Shown one piece after another: positions 23,601 to 35,566 of a stretch of 64,000 bases of DNA (the first letter of the stretch is position 1; the number at the start of each line of letters is the position of its first letter). Both the position numbers and the translations under genes were made by a program. The stretch comes from Dioscorea cayenensis subsp. rotundata (lineage: Eukaryota; Streptophyta; Magnoliopsida; Dioscoreales; Dioscoreaceae): contig NC_052475.1 in the NCBI RefSeq assembly GCF_009730915.1, positions 18,507,430 through 18,571,429 on the forward strand, given 5' to 3'. The notes under the pieces were generated by a model. The model was given only the letters and a program-made list of their open reading frames with translations. It had not been told where the DNA came from and did not search any database.

Positions 23601-25211
23601 CCGTTCCAAAGCATTTGCAACCTACAGAAGTGAGTCTTTGATAATATATGAAGGAACAATTTTTGCTTACATGTTCAATACTTGCTATTATGTTAATTTA
23701 TGTATTTTTGGATGAATGAGTGAATAACAACTCATATGCTGTATATTATTTGCTAACTATTTTTAATTCGATCTTGCAAGTTTAATAGTGTGGGGTTTTA
23801 CCATCTTCTATGCGCTTATACCATCTGTGTAATATCTCTCTACAAACTTGTAATTTCTGTTCTACAAACACATTTCTTTATGATCTGAACCTATTTGATG
23901 TTTCATAATGTGAGTCTCTGAACTTGCTATTTACTTATTTATTTATTTTACTTGGTAAGGTTTATTGCTTAGTATGTTCAGATAAGAAGATGATACATAA
24001 ATTTAGTTAAGTATGTTAGAGATGGGAAAGGCAGGTAAATATGAGGCAACATAAGGACTGGAGTTGAATTTATTTGTGCTAAGTCAGGAATTATGAGTAG
24101 TTTCAAACAAAAGAATGAGATCATTCAAGATGTTTTGGGTATAAGTTGTAGAAATATAAAAGCAGCAGTACAGGAATGAGGGGATTCTTGTTGGTTTGGT
24201 CGAATTATGAGGAATCTAAAATAATATGGATGGCGGCAATAAGAAATAGTGAGAAAATAGAATGCAAAAGAATGAAAATACAATAATACATGTGATTCAT
24301 TATATTTGTTGGAAATTTAGATTTTGTTGTTGTTATGACTATAGTGTAAATTGTTAATAGCATTGCATCTTGCATCTTTCTGTTTCACACAAAAGAAAGT
24401 AGAGAAAACAGAAAATCTACCATATGAACTTTGAAGATGGCTTTATAATTTGCAATATATATCTTCTCTGGAATTATTAATTTCATTACACGAATGACTT
24501 CCATATTTTGTAAGCATTTTAATCCATTTCTATTATTTTCTCTAGTCACCTTCAAATTCCGATGACTATCTGAAAATTATTGGCTATCGCGAAGAGGAGG
24601 GTTGTATTGAAAACTCCGACAGCTATCTAAAACGTATGGAATCTTACACGAAGCTATACGCTGCCATAATCCAGGTTCGAGATTCCTTTACCCATCCTCC
24701 CAATTTCCATTCACTGGGTGCTCTGTTTGCATTGCATAGCACTGAAATTTGATGCATTTAATGTGGTTTGTTGCTTGTTTTTCGCAGACACAGGTTCCTG
24801 GTATCCAAAATCCTCATGGCTTAGAAGAAGGCTGGGCCTGGCTTTCGAGATTCTTGAACAACATTCCGGCTAACAGGACCACTGCTGTTGCGCTACATGC
24901 TTTCTTAAGGGTTTTCACCTACATCATAGTTCTTATTTGACTTATTTCACCTGATTTTTGTTGGGCTTGTTGTATCTAATTCAAATATTGGTTCTCAGAT
25001 GGCAGGCTTCTCACTTTTTTGGAGATATAAGTCTCAGTTCATCAAGATAATAAATTTCATATCAGATTACTTTTTGCCTGAACTAAAGAAGAAGGATGAT
25101 GCTAGCAAGGTCTATGTGGAAATCAAAGAATACTTGCAACGCCAGGCCTATTTAACCCGACCAGAAGGCCGGTCCCTTCAGAGTGGTCTACTTTCCAGGG
25201 AATTAGTTTGA
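20654..25211 (+). CDS. GLE1: mRNA export factor GLE1, C-terminal exons
   Basis: GLE1 sits at the cytoplasmic face of the nuclear pore and, with inositol hexakisphosphate, activates a DEAD-box helicase that strips proteins from exported mRNA. Exons inferred from splice sites and matching phases are 20654-20724, 21203-21284, 22839-22925, 23588-23629, 24546-24674, 24788-24910 and 24999-25211, with the stop at 25209-25211. The frame contains the helical GLE1 domain: CIYTVPKHL, DDYLKIIGYREEEG, ESYTKLYAAIIQT, NPHGLEEGWAWLSRFLNN, AVALHAFLRMAGF, YKSQFIKI and RPEGRSLQSGLLS. These match the family's LYAAIIQ, NPHGL-x-x-GW-x-WL and FLxxAG blocks. The sequence before exon 23588 reads LIAALHK in frame, which belongs to the family but lacks a usable acceptor. 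The N-terminal coiled-coil part is absent, probably in or beyond the gap. Function of this copy is plausible but unproven. Confidence 0.85.
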
Positions 25212-26229
25212 CTAAAAACTTCAGAAGGCTATTGTCTCATGTTGTACATTCATTAAATTTTGACCTTGTTGAAATATGTCAAATTGTAAACTATCTTATG
25301 ATTAAATTATAGTATGTTCCCACTTGTTCCCACTGTAAGGCCTCTGTGCTTCTTGTGGTTTTTTTTTTAGCACATTAATGGCAGTTTGCTTGTTATCTGG
25401 CATCCTTGTGGAACCTGGATGTCTGCTTCTATTCTCTTCACCTTGTTTATCTACATTATTTTGGTGATTATGTGCTACTATGCTTTTAATTAGTTTGACT
25501 GACTGTCTTATTCTTAATTTACTGTTGATCTTTTATCAGGTTTTCTTTTGAAATTTTTGGCCAACTTCCTTTATACAAATAAAGATTTGCATTAAAGAGT
25601 AGTGTACTGGTTCACCAGCAGATGTAGGTGAAAAAGATTAGCTGGACTTGCTCTGAATTTTTATTTTTTTATTTTTATTTTTTATTTTTTTGCCAAAATG
25701 AGTGGTTAGACTATTAAAAAAAAACAATGATATATATAAGACTCAGTGGAGCAAATGAGGACGGGTTTATACACACATGGGCCTTGAAGTCATCCGCACA
25801 CAACTGTTAATAAACCACTTAATCATTGATAAAAGGTTTTAATGGGAATCTAACTATTAATAAACCACTTAATCATTGGTTTGCCCTGAACACTATTGAC
25901 AGAGCGAGCATGTCAAAGTTGGGCCTCTGGCTTAATCCGCATGAATTTAAACCCCATGACAATTATAGTGGTTCTCAATTATAAAGACAAATTCCATTAA
26001 TTACCCTTGACAATTATGACGGTTACAAACATGTAGTAGAAGTAAAAGCGAGATATACAAAGGGTGAGGTGTAAAGCTATTTGAGGGGAAATTACATCAA
26101 TTACCCTGTTTGTTCTAATCAGTCATTCATGCATGAATTGATAGGTTCCGAGAATTGTGGTATTTTGGCTGTAAAAAATGCTTATGATAATATCTTAGCA
26201 ATCCCAAGAAACTGTCTATTCTCTAGAAA
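25212..26229. other. GLE1 3' UTR and intergenic DNA
   Basis: The first few hundred bases are probably the GLE1 3' UTR. The rest is AT-rich, with a repeated phrase TAATAAACCACTTAATCATTG (25808 and 25858) as a short direct repeat, and no ORF. Confidence 0.5.
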
Positions 26230-26480
26230 ATGACACCAAGTTCCCTTCTATGATGATTATTAAGATAGATATTATGAAAGCTTATGATACCATTGAGCAG
26301 AATACTGTTCATACTATTTTTTTTCTCAAGTGAATTTCTTAGATAGAGCAGTGCATTAAGTCCCCTAGTTATTTTTTTTATTTATTAATGGTCAACCCAT
26401 TAATTAGTTATCTAGTCCAGAGGTTTAAGACAGGGAGATCCTTTTTCATCCTTTTTATTTTGGTTAGTCTCACAAAATCT
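26230..26480 (+). pseudogene. LINE (L1-type) reverse transcriptase remnant
   Basis: Conceptual reading gives IKIDIMKAYDTIE followed by text matching the CI-x-SP-x-Y and RGLRQGDPLSPFLF motifs of plant L1 reverse transcriptase, with stops and frameshifts (the last reads as GGTTTAAGACAGGGAGATCC on DNA). Only a short fragment survives; both ends of the element are missing. Confidence 0.65.
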
Positions 26481-26613
26481 TTCAACCATTCATTTTTATT
26501 AAGGCTTTAAACCTAGTTTGATATGACTATAATGGTTTTGTGTTTATAATTAGATAAATAATATTAAAATTTGTTTTATAAAAGACTTTGATTTATCATT
26601 GATAAAGTAACCT

Positions 26614-28045
26614 TGTTAGAGTCTGACGACGTGGATTAGCATTATGTGATAAGCTAAGAGGTGACATGGCAAAGGAAGATGACGTGGAAATGATGACTTG
26701 GCAAAAAGAAAAAGTGACTAGGATGATGATGTGGCTAAAGCTTGGTGTCATGACATATGAAGATATGAGGCTTAGAAGATCATGTTTGGAGACTATGTTT
26801 AGTGAAATTCCTTTCAATGATTCATGTGATGATTAATTAATTTTGGAAAGTGCATCAAATTAGAAAGATCTCTTCAAGAAGGGCAAGTTTTATTTTAGAC
26901 TCGTTTATCTATCCTTGGTAAGATCCGGGATGATAAATCATATCCTTGGTAAAACTTCTTTTAGGAAAGATCTACCTTAAAAAGAGTGAGAGGAATGTTC
27001 TATTGTTTGTAAGAATAAAGATCATCATGAAGATTGCATGAAGCTTAGTTTGGTGTGAAGCTATTTGAAGACACAAATTAAGTTAAGCAGGAGAAGCCAA
27101 TGTGATTATCAAGACCATATTTAGCAACACAATTTGAAGGAAGATCTAAGAGCTAATTATGGGCGGAACTATTCAACGAGACAAATCATATATGAAGGAT
27201 TGACTGAAGATTACTTAAGATTTAATTGAAGATTTGAAGATCCAAGCATAGATGATTGATGATCATGCTTGAAGATATTTAAGGCTAAACTTGGATGAGA
27301 TGAGATCAAGTTTAGTAACAATATTTTCATGATTCAAACGAAGATCATATGGGAAGACTAAACTTGGACAAAGTTTGGAAAGAAGATTGGGAGATCTTCG
27401 GTGACCATCTTTGGTGAGATGGTTGCGGTGCTTTGGTAGGCGACTCCTCAGGAGAGGAGACCTATTGAAGTAACGTGAGGAAGGAAGCGGTTGCAAGCAG
27501 GAGGAGCTCGGGATGAGTCAACTGCTATGAAGAGGACTGAGGAAACTGGGAGGGTTGACAGTGTCGCAAATTTGGGTGCAACTGGCTAGAACTCAGTTAT
27601 GTTCAGTAAAGTGGGAAGTGTTGCAACTGGGTGTTGCAACATCTAACTTTGGAAGGTGTCCAAGTTAGGAAGCTGCGGAGAATTCTAAAAGAGGAGGATC
27701 TAATGGACATAGGTGCGTCTATATAAGATATCATGCTTGAAGTTTTAGTATGAGTTACAAGTGAGAGACCCTTTAGGCGAGGGTTGAGGAGAGTGGGCAT
27801 CGGGCAATCTTAAGAGGGTATTCTTTGTCCTGAGTGATTAAGGGAGTGTTGTACTCTTTATTCTATCACCTCTTTTAGTGGATTGTTTTTCCGAGCTTGG
27901 CCACCCAGATGTAGGCAAGGTTGTGCCGAGCTGGGTAACCAACTTGTGTGTCTTTTTCTCTTACTTGATTGTGTGTGCGTGTACTTCATATTCTTGTGAG
28001 TTTTTGAGTGTCTCTCCTAAACACACTAACCCTCCGGAACTATCA
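26614..28045 (+). mobile_element. Solo LTR A with AACCT target duplication
   Basis: The element starts TGTTAGAGTCTG and ends GGAACTATCA, with 5-base AACCT on both sides (26609-26613 and 28046-28050). It has the order expected of a + strand LTR. A TATA-like CTATATAAGA is near 27719, and conserved downstream blocks follow (GTGAGAGACCC, GGGTTGAGGAGAGTGGGCAT, TGTAGGCAAGGTTGTGCCGA). No internal retroviral domains lie next to it. It is homologous to the LTR at 30718, mainly in the second half. At 1432 bp with its own target duplication, it is best explained as a solo LTR left by recombination. Confidence 0.75.
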
Positions 28046-29027
28046 AACCTATTTTTAAAATTTAAAAATTGATTATTTAATTTAATTTAATTTAATATTA
28101 ACCTATTTTTATATTTTAAAAGTTCTATTAATAATATTAGTCTAATAATTTGCTTATTAAGAAAAATAAAATTTGATATTTATTATTATTAATTTTATAA
28201 TTTGATAAATTATAATATTTTAATTTAATAAATAAAATAAAATAATTTATCATGAAAAAAAATAATCTATTTGTATTTTTAGAAAGTTTTAAAATAAGAA
28301 AATTTAAATTGATATACTATATTATAGATAACCCAATATAATATTTTAATATATATATATATATATGGTTTTGACGGCCCATTACTTCACACACGTGTCC
28401 TTGAAACTTTGCTACTGCAGTACTTATATATATAGTGATGATGCTGCCCTGGAAGCAGTTAGGGAGCTCCTTAGTGGTCAAGGACAAATAAAGAAATGCC
28501 GGAGAAGACAAAATGATGGAAAATCATCTTGGAATTCCGTTGAATCATTTCTTACGATTTTATTATTTCCCACCATTTGATGCTGTTACATGAACAATTA
28601 CCCTAGATCATATATCAGAGGCTAACGTCAAGCCCAACCCTAACGAATATAGCTCAAGCTTTGTCTTACAATAAAATGTAAGCATCTTTTTAATAACTTG
28701 ATCATGCATTAGGTGCAATTTTAATATGTAAAAATTAAAACCTCCCCCACATTTGCTTTAACAAAAAAAAAAATTGAAAAAATGGGTTTATTTACAAAAA
28801 ATTATGGGAAATAAGAAAATGAAAGGACTTAGGGGCCTAGCTATAAAAATTGTGAAAGTTTATGAAAAAAATGAACTTAAATTAGGGGCCTAAAGTGCAA
28901 AAATGATATAAGAGGGGTTATGATGCAAAATGAGGAGAAGATGGGGATTTGTGTAAAAGGGTATTTTGGTAATTTTTATGGGACCAATTTCCCTTGAAGT
29001 ATATATTGTGAGGTACAATGCATAATA
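28046..29027. other. AT-rich intergenic DNA
   Basis: Mostly AT-rich. A patch at 28420-28580 has gene-like composition (frame with DDAALEAVRELLSGQ) but no recognisable domain, start or splice pattern, so I do not call a gene. Confidence 0.5.
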
Positions 29028-29900
29028 GATTGCTCCTTTTAAGGGAGCATTAAGATTGCCTCTTGACACTCACGGGGACGGATGAGTTGATGAAAACCCT
29101 CGAAGATCGACTCCCCTCTGAGCTTGTTATAATGTATAATGCATGGTGAGTACTTTCCTTTATGGGACTTCTCTATTGCTTTATGATAGTCACAAGGCTG
29201 AATGGATTGATGAAGACCTTCCTTGAGGCTTGTTGTGATGTCAATGCATAGCGACTGCTCCCTTTGAGGGAGTTTCTGTATTGCCTCTTAAAAGTTACAT
29301 GGCTGGAAAGGGTTGATGAAGGCCTCTTTTAAGGCTTGCTTTTGATGTCCATGCATGGCGATTGCTCCCCTTGAGGGGGCCTCTCCATTGTCTCTTGACA
29401 ACCACACAAATTGAAATGTTAATGAAGACCTTTGAAGACCTTACTTGAAGCTTGTAATGGTGTCAATGCATGGCGACTACTCTTCTTGAGGAGGCCTCTC
29501 CATTGCCTCTTGACAGTCACACGAGCTGAAGGGGTTGGTGGAGACCTCCCTCGAAGCTTGTTGTGATGTAAATGCATGGCCACTCCCTCTCGTTGAGAGG
29601 GCTTCTCCATTGCCTAATCTTGATAGTCACACGGCTAAGGCTAATGAAGACTTGATGAAGACTCCTTGAAGCTCTCTGTGAGATCCTACACATAGAGACT
29701 ACTCTCTTCTTAGAGCCTCTCTAGTGCTTCTTGTCACTTACAAGGGTTAAGGAAATTGATGAATTCTTGATGAAAGATGCCCTTGAAGACCTCTTATGAA
29801 GTTCAATGTAGAGATTGATTGCTCCTTTGGGGGCTTCATCACTATCTCTTGATCCTCACATATTTTAATGAAGAGTCTTTGATACTCTACCTTGGGATAT
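29028..29900. repeat. Diverged tandem array, 8 units of ~103-120 bp
   Basis: A phrase like GCGACTGCTCCCTTGAGGG, then CTCTCCATTGCCTCTTGACAG, TCACACGGCTGA, GTTGATGAAGACC and CTTGAAGCTTGTTGTGATG recurs. Unit starts are near 29028, 29148, 29251, 29358, 29473, 29580, 29695 and 29810. The units are diverged, stops occur in every frame, and it lies between two solo LTRs. Confidence 0.75.
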
Positions 29901-31209
29901 GGTAAATATGTTCCACTATTGGCACTGAACACCCATGCTCAAGGAAATAATGCTAAGATTCTTCGAGTTATGAATGGAAGCATATATATTTTTAGGAAAG
30001 GAAGGGGAAAGTTATCCTTAATTAGCAAGAAGAAAATATTTCTTAAGCAAAGACAGCGGAGAGGTCCTCTTATCTGATGAATGAAGAGAGTTAGACAATT
30101 CAAAGCACATTAGGTTAGCGACCCGATGATGTGAAAGGGTCATGATCTTGCCAAAAGGGTCTAAAGGCTTTACAAGCCAAAAGGATCTAATTCATTAAGA
30201 AGCCAAGGCTTAAAGAGTTTCACAAGCCAAAAGGGTCTAAAGGCTTCACAAGCATAAGACACTAAAGTCATTAAACATCAAAACCAAAATAGATTAAGCT
30301 CGTGACTTATAAACATAGGGAGAACATAGCTTGGGATCCACAAGATATTCCAAAGGCATAAGTCAAAGTAATCAGGTTTGTGACTTCATCATGTAAGAGG
30401 TTATGACTTGATGATATTCAAGTCTAGACTCCAAAAGAATGGGAGAGTCAAGATTTAAGAATATCAAAAGAATGACGAGTGTAATCCTAAAACCTCAAGA
30501 CACGAAGAAGTAAAAACCTAAGGAGTTCTGCAAATCAAAGACCTGAGGACTTCACAAGCATGAATTAAGGAGTCTTCAAGAATCAAAACTAAAGGAAATC
30601 AAGTTGTGATCTATGAAACATATAAAAGATCTCAACTTGAAGTCCAAGCAATATTTCAAGATGCCAACTATAAAAACTCAAGGACGACCAAGAGATCAAT
30701 GAAATCAAAAGAGATATTGCTAGAGCTAAGCTCTATAATTGGCAACATTTGACATGGAGTCATGATGAAGTGGCAAAAGTGATGATGTGGCAACCAAAAT
30801 GACATGGCATGGTGAAGTGGCAATGAGATGAGGTGTCACATATAATGAAGACATAAAGGCTATTATTGGAGGCACTATTTTTGGCAAGGAACATCAAGGT
30901 TAAAAAGATCTCTCTTGAAGAGCAAGCCATGAATAGAAAATCTAAAGTTATGATTTAATCTATCTTTGGTGAAATCTAAGATGATAAAATCTATCTTTGC
31001 TAACTCTACTTCTCATGAGAGATTTATTACTTGGAGACCAAGATTGAATGATTTTTAATTTGGTGTAAACTTAATTGAAGGAACAAACACTTAAGAAAAT
31101 AGTTCAATGCCGACGGAGCTTTTTTTGACCGATTAATTTTCATCGGTAAAATTTTCTTTTATCGACGGAATTTGGGTAGATTACCGACGGAGTTTCATAT
31201 GGGTGAAAT

Positions 31210-32399
31210 AGAGATTTTTACTTGCATACCCTGTAAAATCATGAATTTGCTTAAACCCTCATAAAAAATGATATTTGCTTGTATACCCCTACAAATCAAT
31301 TATATTTGCTTATATGCCCCTAAGGTTAAGTTGACTCTTAATGGTGTTAAATCAATGGATGGAATAAGGGTAAATTACCAAAATGGGTTTGCTTATATAC
31401 CTCTCTAATTTTTTTTCTTCTTATTTTGTAAACATTACTCATTTCATTCAACAAATGACAATTATGGGTTTGTTAATATACCCATCAAATTTTTTTATTA
31501 TATTTTATACACTTTAAATTATTTAAATTATAGATAACTAATGTAATATTTTATATACGCTTTAATTATTTTTAAAATTTATCAAAAAATCATGAATTTT
31601 TGAGTAAATTCATATTTTTAAGGTTTTTACAAACATCTTTAAAAATTTTTTTGCATTATCACATGTTCTTTACAAATACAACCTAAAAATAGGTAAAAAT
31701 TACGATATGTAACAATATATACAAATAATTTCATACACCTACTCAAAATATAATTACATATGAAATTTATAAGAAAGAAGTTCAATAATTATTTTTTTTG
31801 AACACCCATCCAATATCAAGTTTTTTACCATCAAGTTCTCTAAAGGACATCAAATTTTTGAACAAACAAGTTCCCCATAAAATTCTTTAAAATTGGGAGG
31901 TTCTCTGAGTAAGCTTTTGGCGACGGCGTTGATCACGCTAAGACCTCTGATGGTGAAGGTAATGGCACATGCATAGATGTCACGACGTCGGGCGTAGCTG
32001 GCATTGAGATGGTCCAGTAGGATTAGGTTAAAACCTCCGAGGACGAGCATAGACGCCTCTGACTCCGATTTGAAATAGCCGGCTAGTGAGATGGTGTGAC
32101 TTGAAGGGATTGGTGAGGAGAGAACCTCAAAAGATGGCGGTTGAGTGGTTGAGAAGTTTGAGGAGTTTTCTCAGATGGCTTAGGTTGGATGATGTTAAAG
32201 GTAATTGGGTAATTTTGTTAAGTTGGGTTAAGTGAGAACTATGGTTAATTTCATAAACCCTAACGGTGGCTAACGGTAACTAACGACAGGGATATATAAC
32301 TAAAAAAGTTAGTTTTATGGGGTATGCAAGCAAATAGTATTTTTATGGGGGTATTTAAGCAATTTCATGGTTTTGCAGGGGTATGCAAGCAATTTTCCC
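31210..32399. mobile_element. MULE-like element with ~90-bp inverted ends and captured-like interior
   Basis: The left end (TTTTTACTTGCATACCCTG… then GAATTTGCTTAAACCC) and the reverse complement of the right end (AAAATTGCTTGCATACCCC… then GAAATTGCTTAAATACCC) match over roughly 90 bases. Between them, minus strand 31850-32160 has an open frame of gene-like composition (LGGFNLILLDHLNASYARRR…) ending in a stop at 31850. Long inverted ends plus a gene-like interior are the form of a Pack-MULE. The 9-bp target duplication is not clear and the captured fragment is not recognised. Confidence 0.5.
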
Positions 32400-32887
32400 A
32401 AATTTTTAATAGCGACCACATTACCGATGACGACGCCAACAGATTTCTGTCACTACATTGCTCGCCATATTTTTCACTTGGGCACCAAAGAATTACCGAC
32501 ACATAATTTTATTAATAGGGATGGAATTTTGTTGGTCTAATTTAATAATATTACCGATGTATTATTACCGACGGAATGCCATTGGTATTGTAGGGGTTCA
32601 CTCTAAATTGTTAGGCTAAAAGTTTACCGACGAATATGTCAATGTTATTATCAACAGAATTGTGTCGGGATAAGTTTTTTAAAAGTACAAGCGTACAATC
32701 GCGACTGAATTCCATCGGTAATAATTTTTTAATATTACCGACAATAGTATACCGACGGAGTTCCGTCGGTATGTTATGCGTTGAGATATTTTAATAATAG
32801 TACTAACATAGGTTTACCCAAGGAATTCTGTCGGTATGTGAATAGAACTTATTTTCTAATACTTATTTATATTAATTATTATTTATG

Positions 32888-33374
32888 TTAAAAATAATTA
32901 TTAATATAACATATTATCAAGAAAATATTTTTAAATAATTTAGTGTTAAATTAATATTTAAATTATAAATATTTTTAATACTTTTTAACTATAGATAAGT
33001 TAAGTATTGTTAAAATATATATTTTATAATTAATTATTATTATGGAATAATCTCCACCATTGATCATAATGATCAATGGTGGAGATTATTTATTGTGGTA
33101 AAAATAATTATTTATATAACTTATTATCAAGAAAATATTTTTAAATAATTTTGTGATAATGAATAAAGAATAATAGGTAATGTATATTAATCATTAGTGT
33201 TAAATTAATATTTAATTTATAACATATTTTTAATATTTTAAACTAGAGATAAGTAGTTATCATTTATTTGATGAATTGTTAAAATATATATTTTATAATT
33301 AATTATTAGTTTGGAATAATCTCCACCATTGATCATAATGATCAATGGTTGAGATTATTCATTGTGGTAAAAAA
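32888..33374. repeat. Tandem duplication, each unit with a 45-bp palindrome
   Basis: 32888-33106 and 33107-33374 are near-identical units. Both start AAATAATTATT and include TATTATCAAGAAAATATT. Each ends with a palindrome (33046-33090 and 33315-33359) whose arms are AATAATCTCCACCATTGAT and its complement around a central A. The first palindrome is perfect; the second has one mismatch. The second unit holds about 45 extra bases near 33165. Confidence 0.85.
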
Positions 33375-34547
33375 AACCTAGCCCCTAATTCTTTCCCTTC
33401 TTCCTCTCTACACCCCTCATCCCTCATCTCCAAGGCCGCCTCCTTTTGCTCCCATTCAAACCTCTCCTCCCTCCTCCTCACCACAGCCGGATCAAATTAA
33501 CTACGAAAAGAAACACCCAGTTATGAAGATTCCCAAGACCATAATTAGCAATTTAACTTAAAGAAAAGATCCAAAGCTAATTATGGGCGGAGTTGTTTGA
33601 AGACACAAGACTATTCTAAAGAATAGCACAAGCTATCTTTGACAAGTGCATATATTTTAAGAAGATTGATGACCCAAGCTTGGATGATTGAAGATCATGC
33701 TTCGAAGAAAGGAGATCAAGTTTAGTAACAAGAATATTGAAAACCAAACTTGGATGAATGAAGATCAAGTTTGAAGATTGTGAAAATAAAACTTGGATGA
33801 ATGGAGATCAAGTTTGAAAAGAAGATTTTGAAGATCTTTGAAGACTATCTTTGGTGAGATGGATTTGCGCCTAGGTGGGTGCGACCCTTGGGAGAGGGAC
33901 CTGCTGATATGATGTGAGGAGGCAAGTTAGTTGCTAGTAGTAGAGCTCGGGAGGAGTTGACTGCATTGACGTGGACTACTGGCACAGTCAAGAGGAATGG
34001 GGGTATCACAAGGTCGCGTTGTAACGGAAGCTAGAATTTAATTAGGATTAGTAGGTGAGTCACGTTGCAAGCTTGGTTACAACAGCAGTTACAATGTCTA
34101 ACTTTGGAAGGTGTCTAAGTTAGGAAATTGCGGAGATTCTAAAAGAGGAGGAAACTTTATTTGGGATGCAGAGACGTCTTTATAAGAGACCAATAATGCT
34201 CTGATATTTAGGATGTGCTACGAGTGAGAGACCCAAGTGTGTGGGTTGAGGAGAGTGGGCATTGGACAATCTAGAGAGGGTTATTCTTTGTCATTGTGTA
34301 AGTGAGAATGAGTGTTATACTCTTTTTTCTTTCCCTCTTTTAGTAGATTGTTCTCTCCGGACTCGACCCCCCAAACGTAGGCAAAATGTGCAGAATTGGG
34401 TAACTAATTCGTTTGTTCCTTTTCTCTCACATGCTTGATTTTACATTGAGTGTGTGTGATTACATTAAATGAGAGGTGGAGCAGTAAATTACCACACTAC
34501 TACCCATCCGGCCTAACAGATATATTTAAGAGCAATTTTCAACTTAG

Positions 34548-35462
34548 CAGTGGCGGAAGCAGAACTAAAATTAAGGGGTGGCTGAATTTAAATTTTAAAA
34601 TTTTTTTAAATATAAAATAAATCTATTAATTCAAATTTGAGATTATAATAATAAATATTTTAAAAATATAAAATATATATCCATCTAAAAAAATTTAAAA
34701 ACAACTTTAAACAAATTCATATCTACATAATTAGCGATTAACTCAACTAGTTAAACACTAAATTAACAAATACTGCAATTTAAAAACAACTTTAACCAAA
34801 TTCATATATAAGTCAATAACTAAATACTATAGTTATTCAACAAATAATCTAATGAATAATTAAAATTTTCATAACAATTAATCACAAGTATATAACATTT
34901 TTTCACAATAATTTTCATAATGAAACAAATATTTAACAAATACCTAACAATCATTTAACAAATATAAATACTTTTACACAACAAATAATCACACAAAAAT
35001 TAAAAAAAATTAAATTAGATATAAAACAAACAGGAAAAAAAAACAATAAATCCCTATAATGAAAATAAAACATAAACTTGGAGATAATTGATCAAAGAGA
35101 AAAAAACTCACAAATCCATGAGATCTGCAATGTATTTTTTTTATTTTAGAGATTTTGCGATAGCAATTGCATTTTTTAGAATTTTATTTTTATTTTTATT
35201 TTAATATCCTAAATATTGATAATTATGTATTGATGAGTTCAATAAAAAATTTATACATAATGTTTAAATACAAAAATATTTGAGGATTTATGCTTGGCTA
35301 GCCATATTATTTATTATGAGGTTAAATTTATTTAATATAGTAATTTTATTATTTTTATTTAATTTATTTTTAAATAATATGATGTTAAATTTTAAAAAAA
35401 TAAAAGTAGCATTTTTCATATGAATTATAATGATTAATATTTTAATAATATATAATTAATTA

Positions 35463-35508
<46 letters not shown>

Positions 35509-35566
35509 ATGGGCCAAGGGGGTGCTCAAGCACCCCCTTGTCCCCCCCCCTCTAGATCCGGCAGTG
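34548..35566. mobile_element. hAT-type non-autonomous element (CAGTGGCGGA ends)
   Basis: The left end CAGTGGCGGAAGCAG and the reverse complement of the right end CACTGCCGGATCTAG form imperfect inverted repeats of a type common in plant hAT elements. It lies inside segment D copy 1, whereas copy 2 is uninterrupted there (near 54612). The interior is AT-rich with (TA)n at 35466-35504 and a short GGGTGCTCAAGCACCCC palindrome at 35520. The target duplication is blurred. Confidence 0.6.

Larger units (their letters stand above)
31103..33510. mobile_element. Decayed CACTA-like element inside solo LTR B
   Basis: Both outer parts carry many TTACCGACGGA / TCCGTCGGTA phrases in both orientations (31107-31200 and 32400-32850). 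This is the subterminal repeat style of a CACTA family also seen at 18938. LTR B homology stops before it and resumes after it. Neither end shows CACTA, so the termini are eroded or deleted. The right part holds the duplicated palindrome unit and a GC-rich, Pro-coding-like patch (33385-33490). No transposase is visible. Confidence 0.5.
30718..34518 (+). mobile_element. Solo LTR B with GATAT target duplication
   Basis: Starts TGCTAGAGCTAAG and ends CGGCCTAACA. GATAT flanks both sides (30713-30717, 34519-34523). The second copy of the surrounding segment has a single GATAT (near 54590) at the same place, so the empty site is visible. It is homologous to LTR A through GCTAATTATGGGCGGA, CTAACTTTGGAAGGTGTC, TCTAAAAGAGGAGGA and GGGTTGAGGAGAGTGGGCAT. 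A CACTA-type insertion (about 31103-33510) enlarges it from ~1.4 kb to 3.8 kb. Confidence 0.8.

Noticed and set aside
28365..28580. 71-codon frame with DDAALEAVRELLSGQ text
   Set aside because: No recognisable domain, start context or splice structure; too short to call a gene in this repeat-rich DNA.
29028..29900. CRISPR-like array
   Set aside because: The units are long, diverged and without unique spacers, in a plant nuclear context; it is a tandem repeat.
26614..34518. LTR A and LTR B as the two ends of one 8-kb retrotransposon
   Set aside because: Each has its own, different 5-bp target duplication (AACCT and GATAT), and the empty site of LTR B exists at 54590, so they inserted independently.
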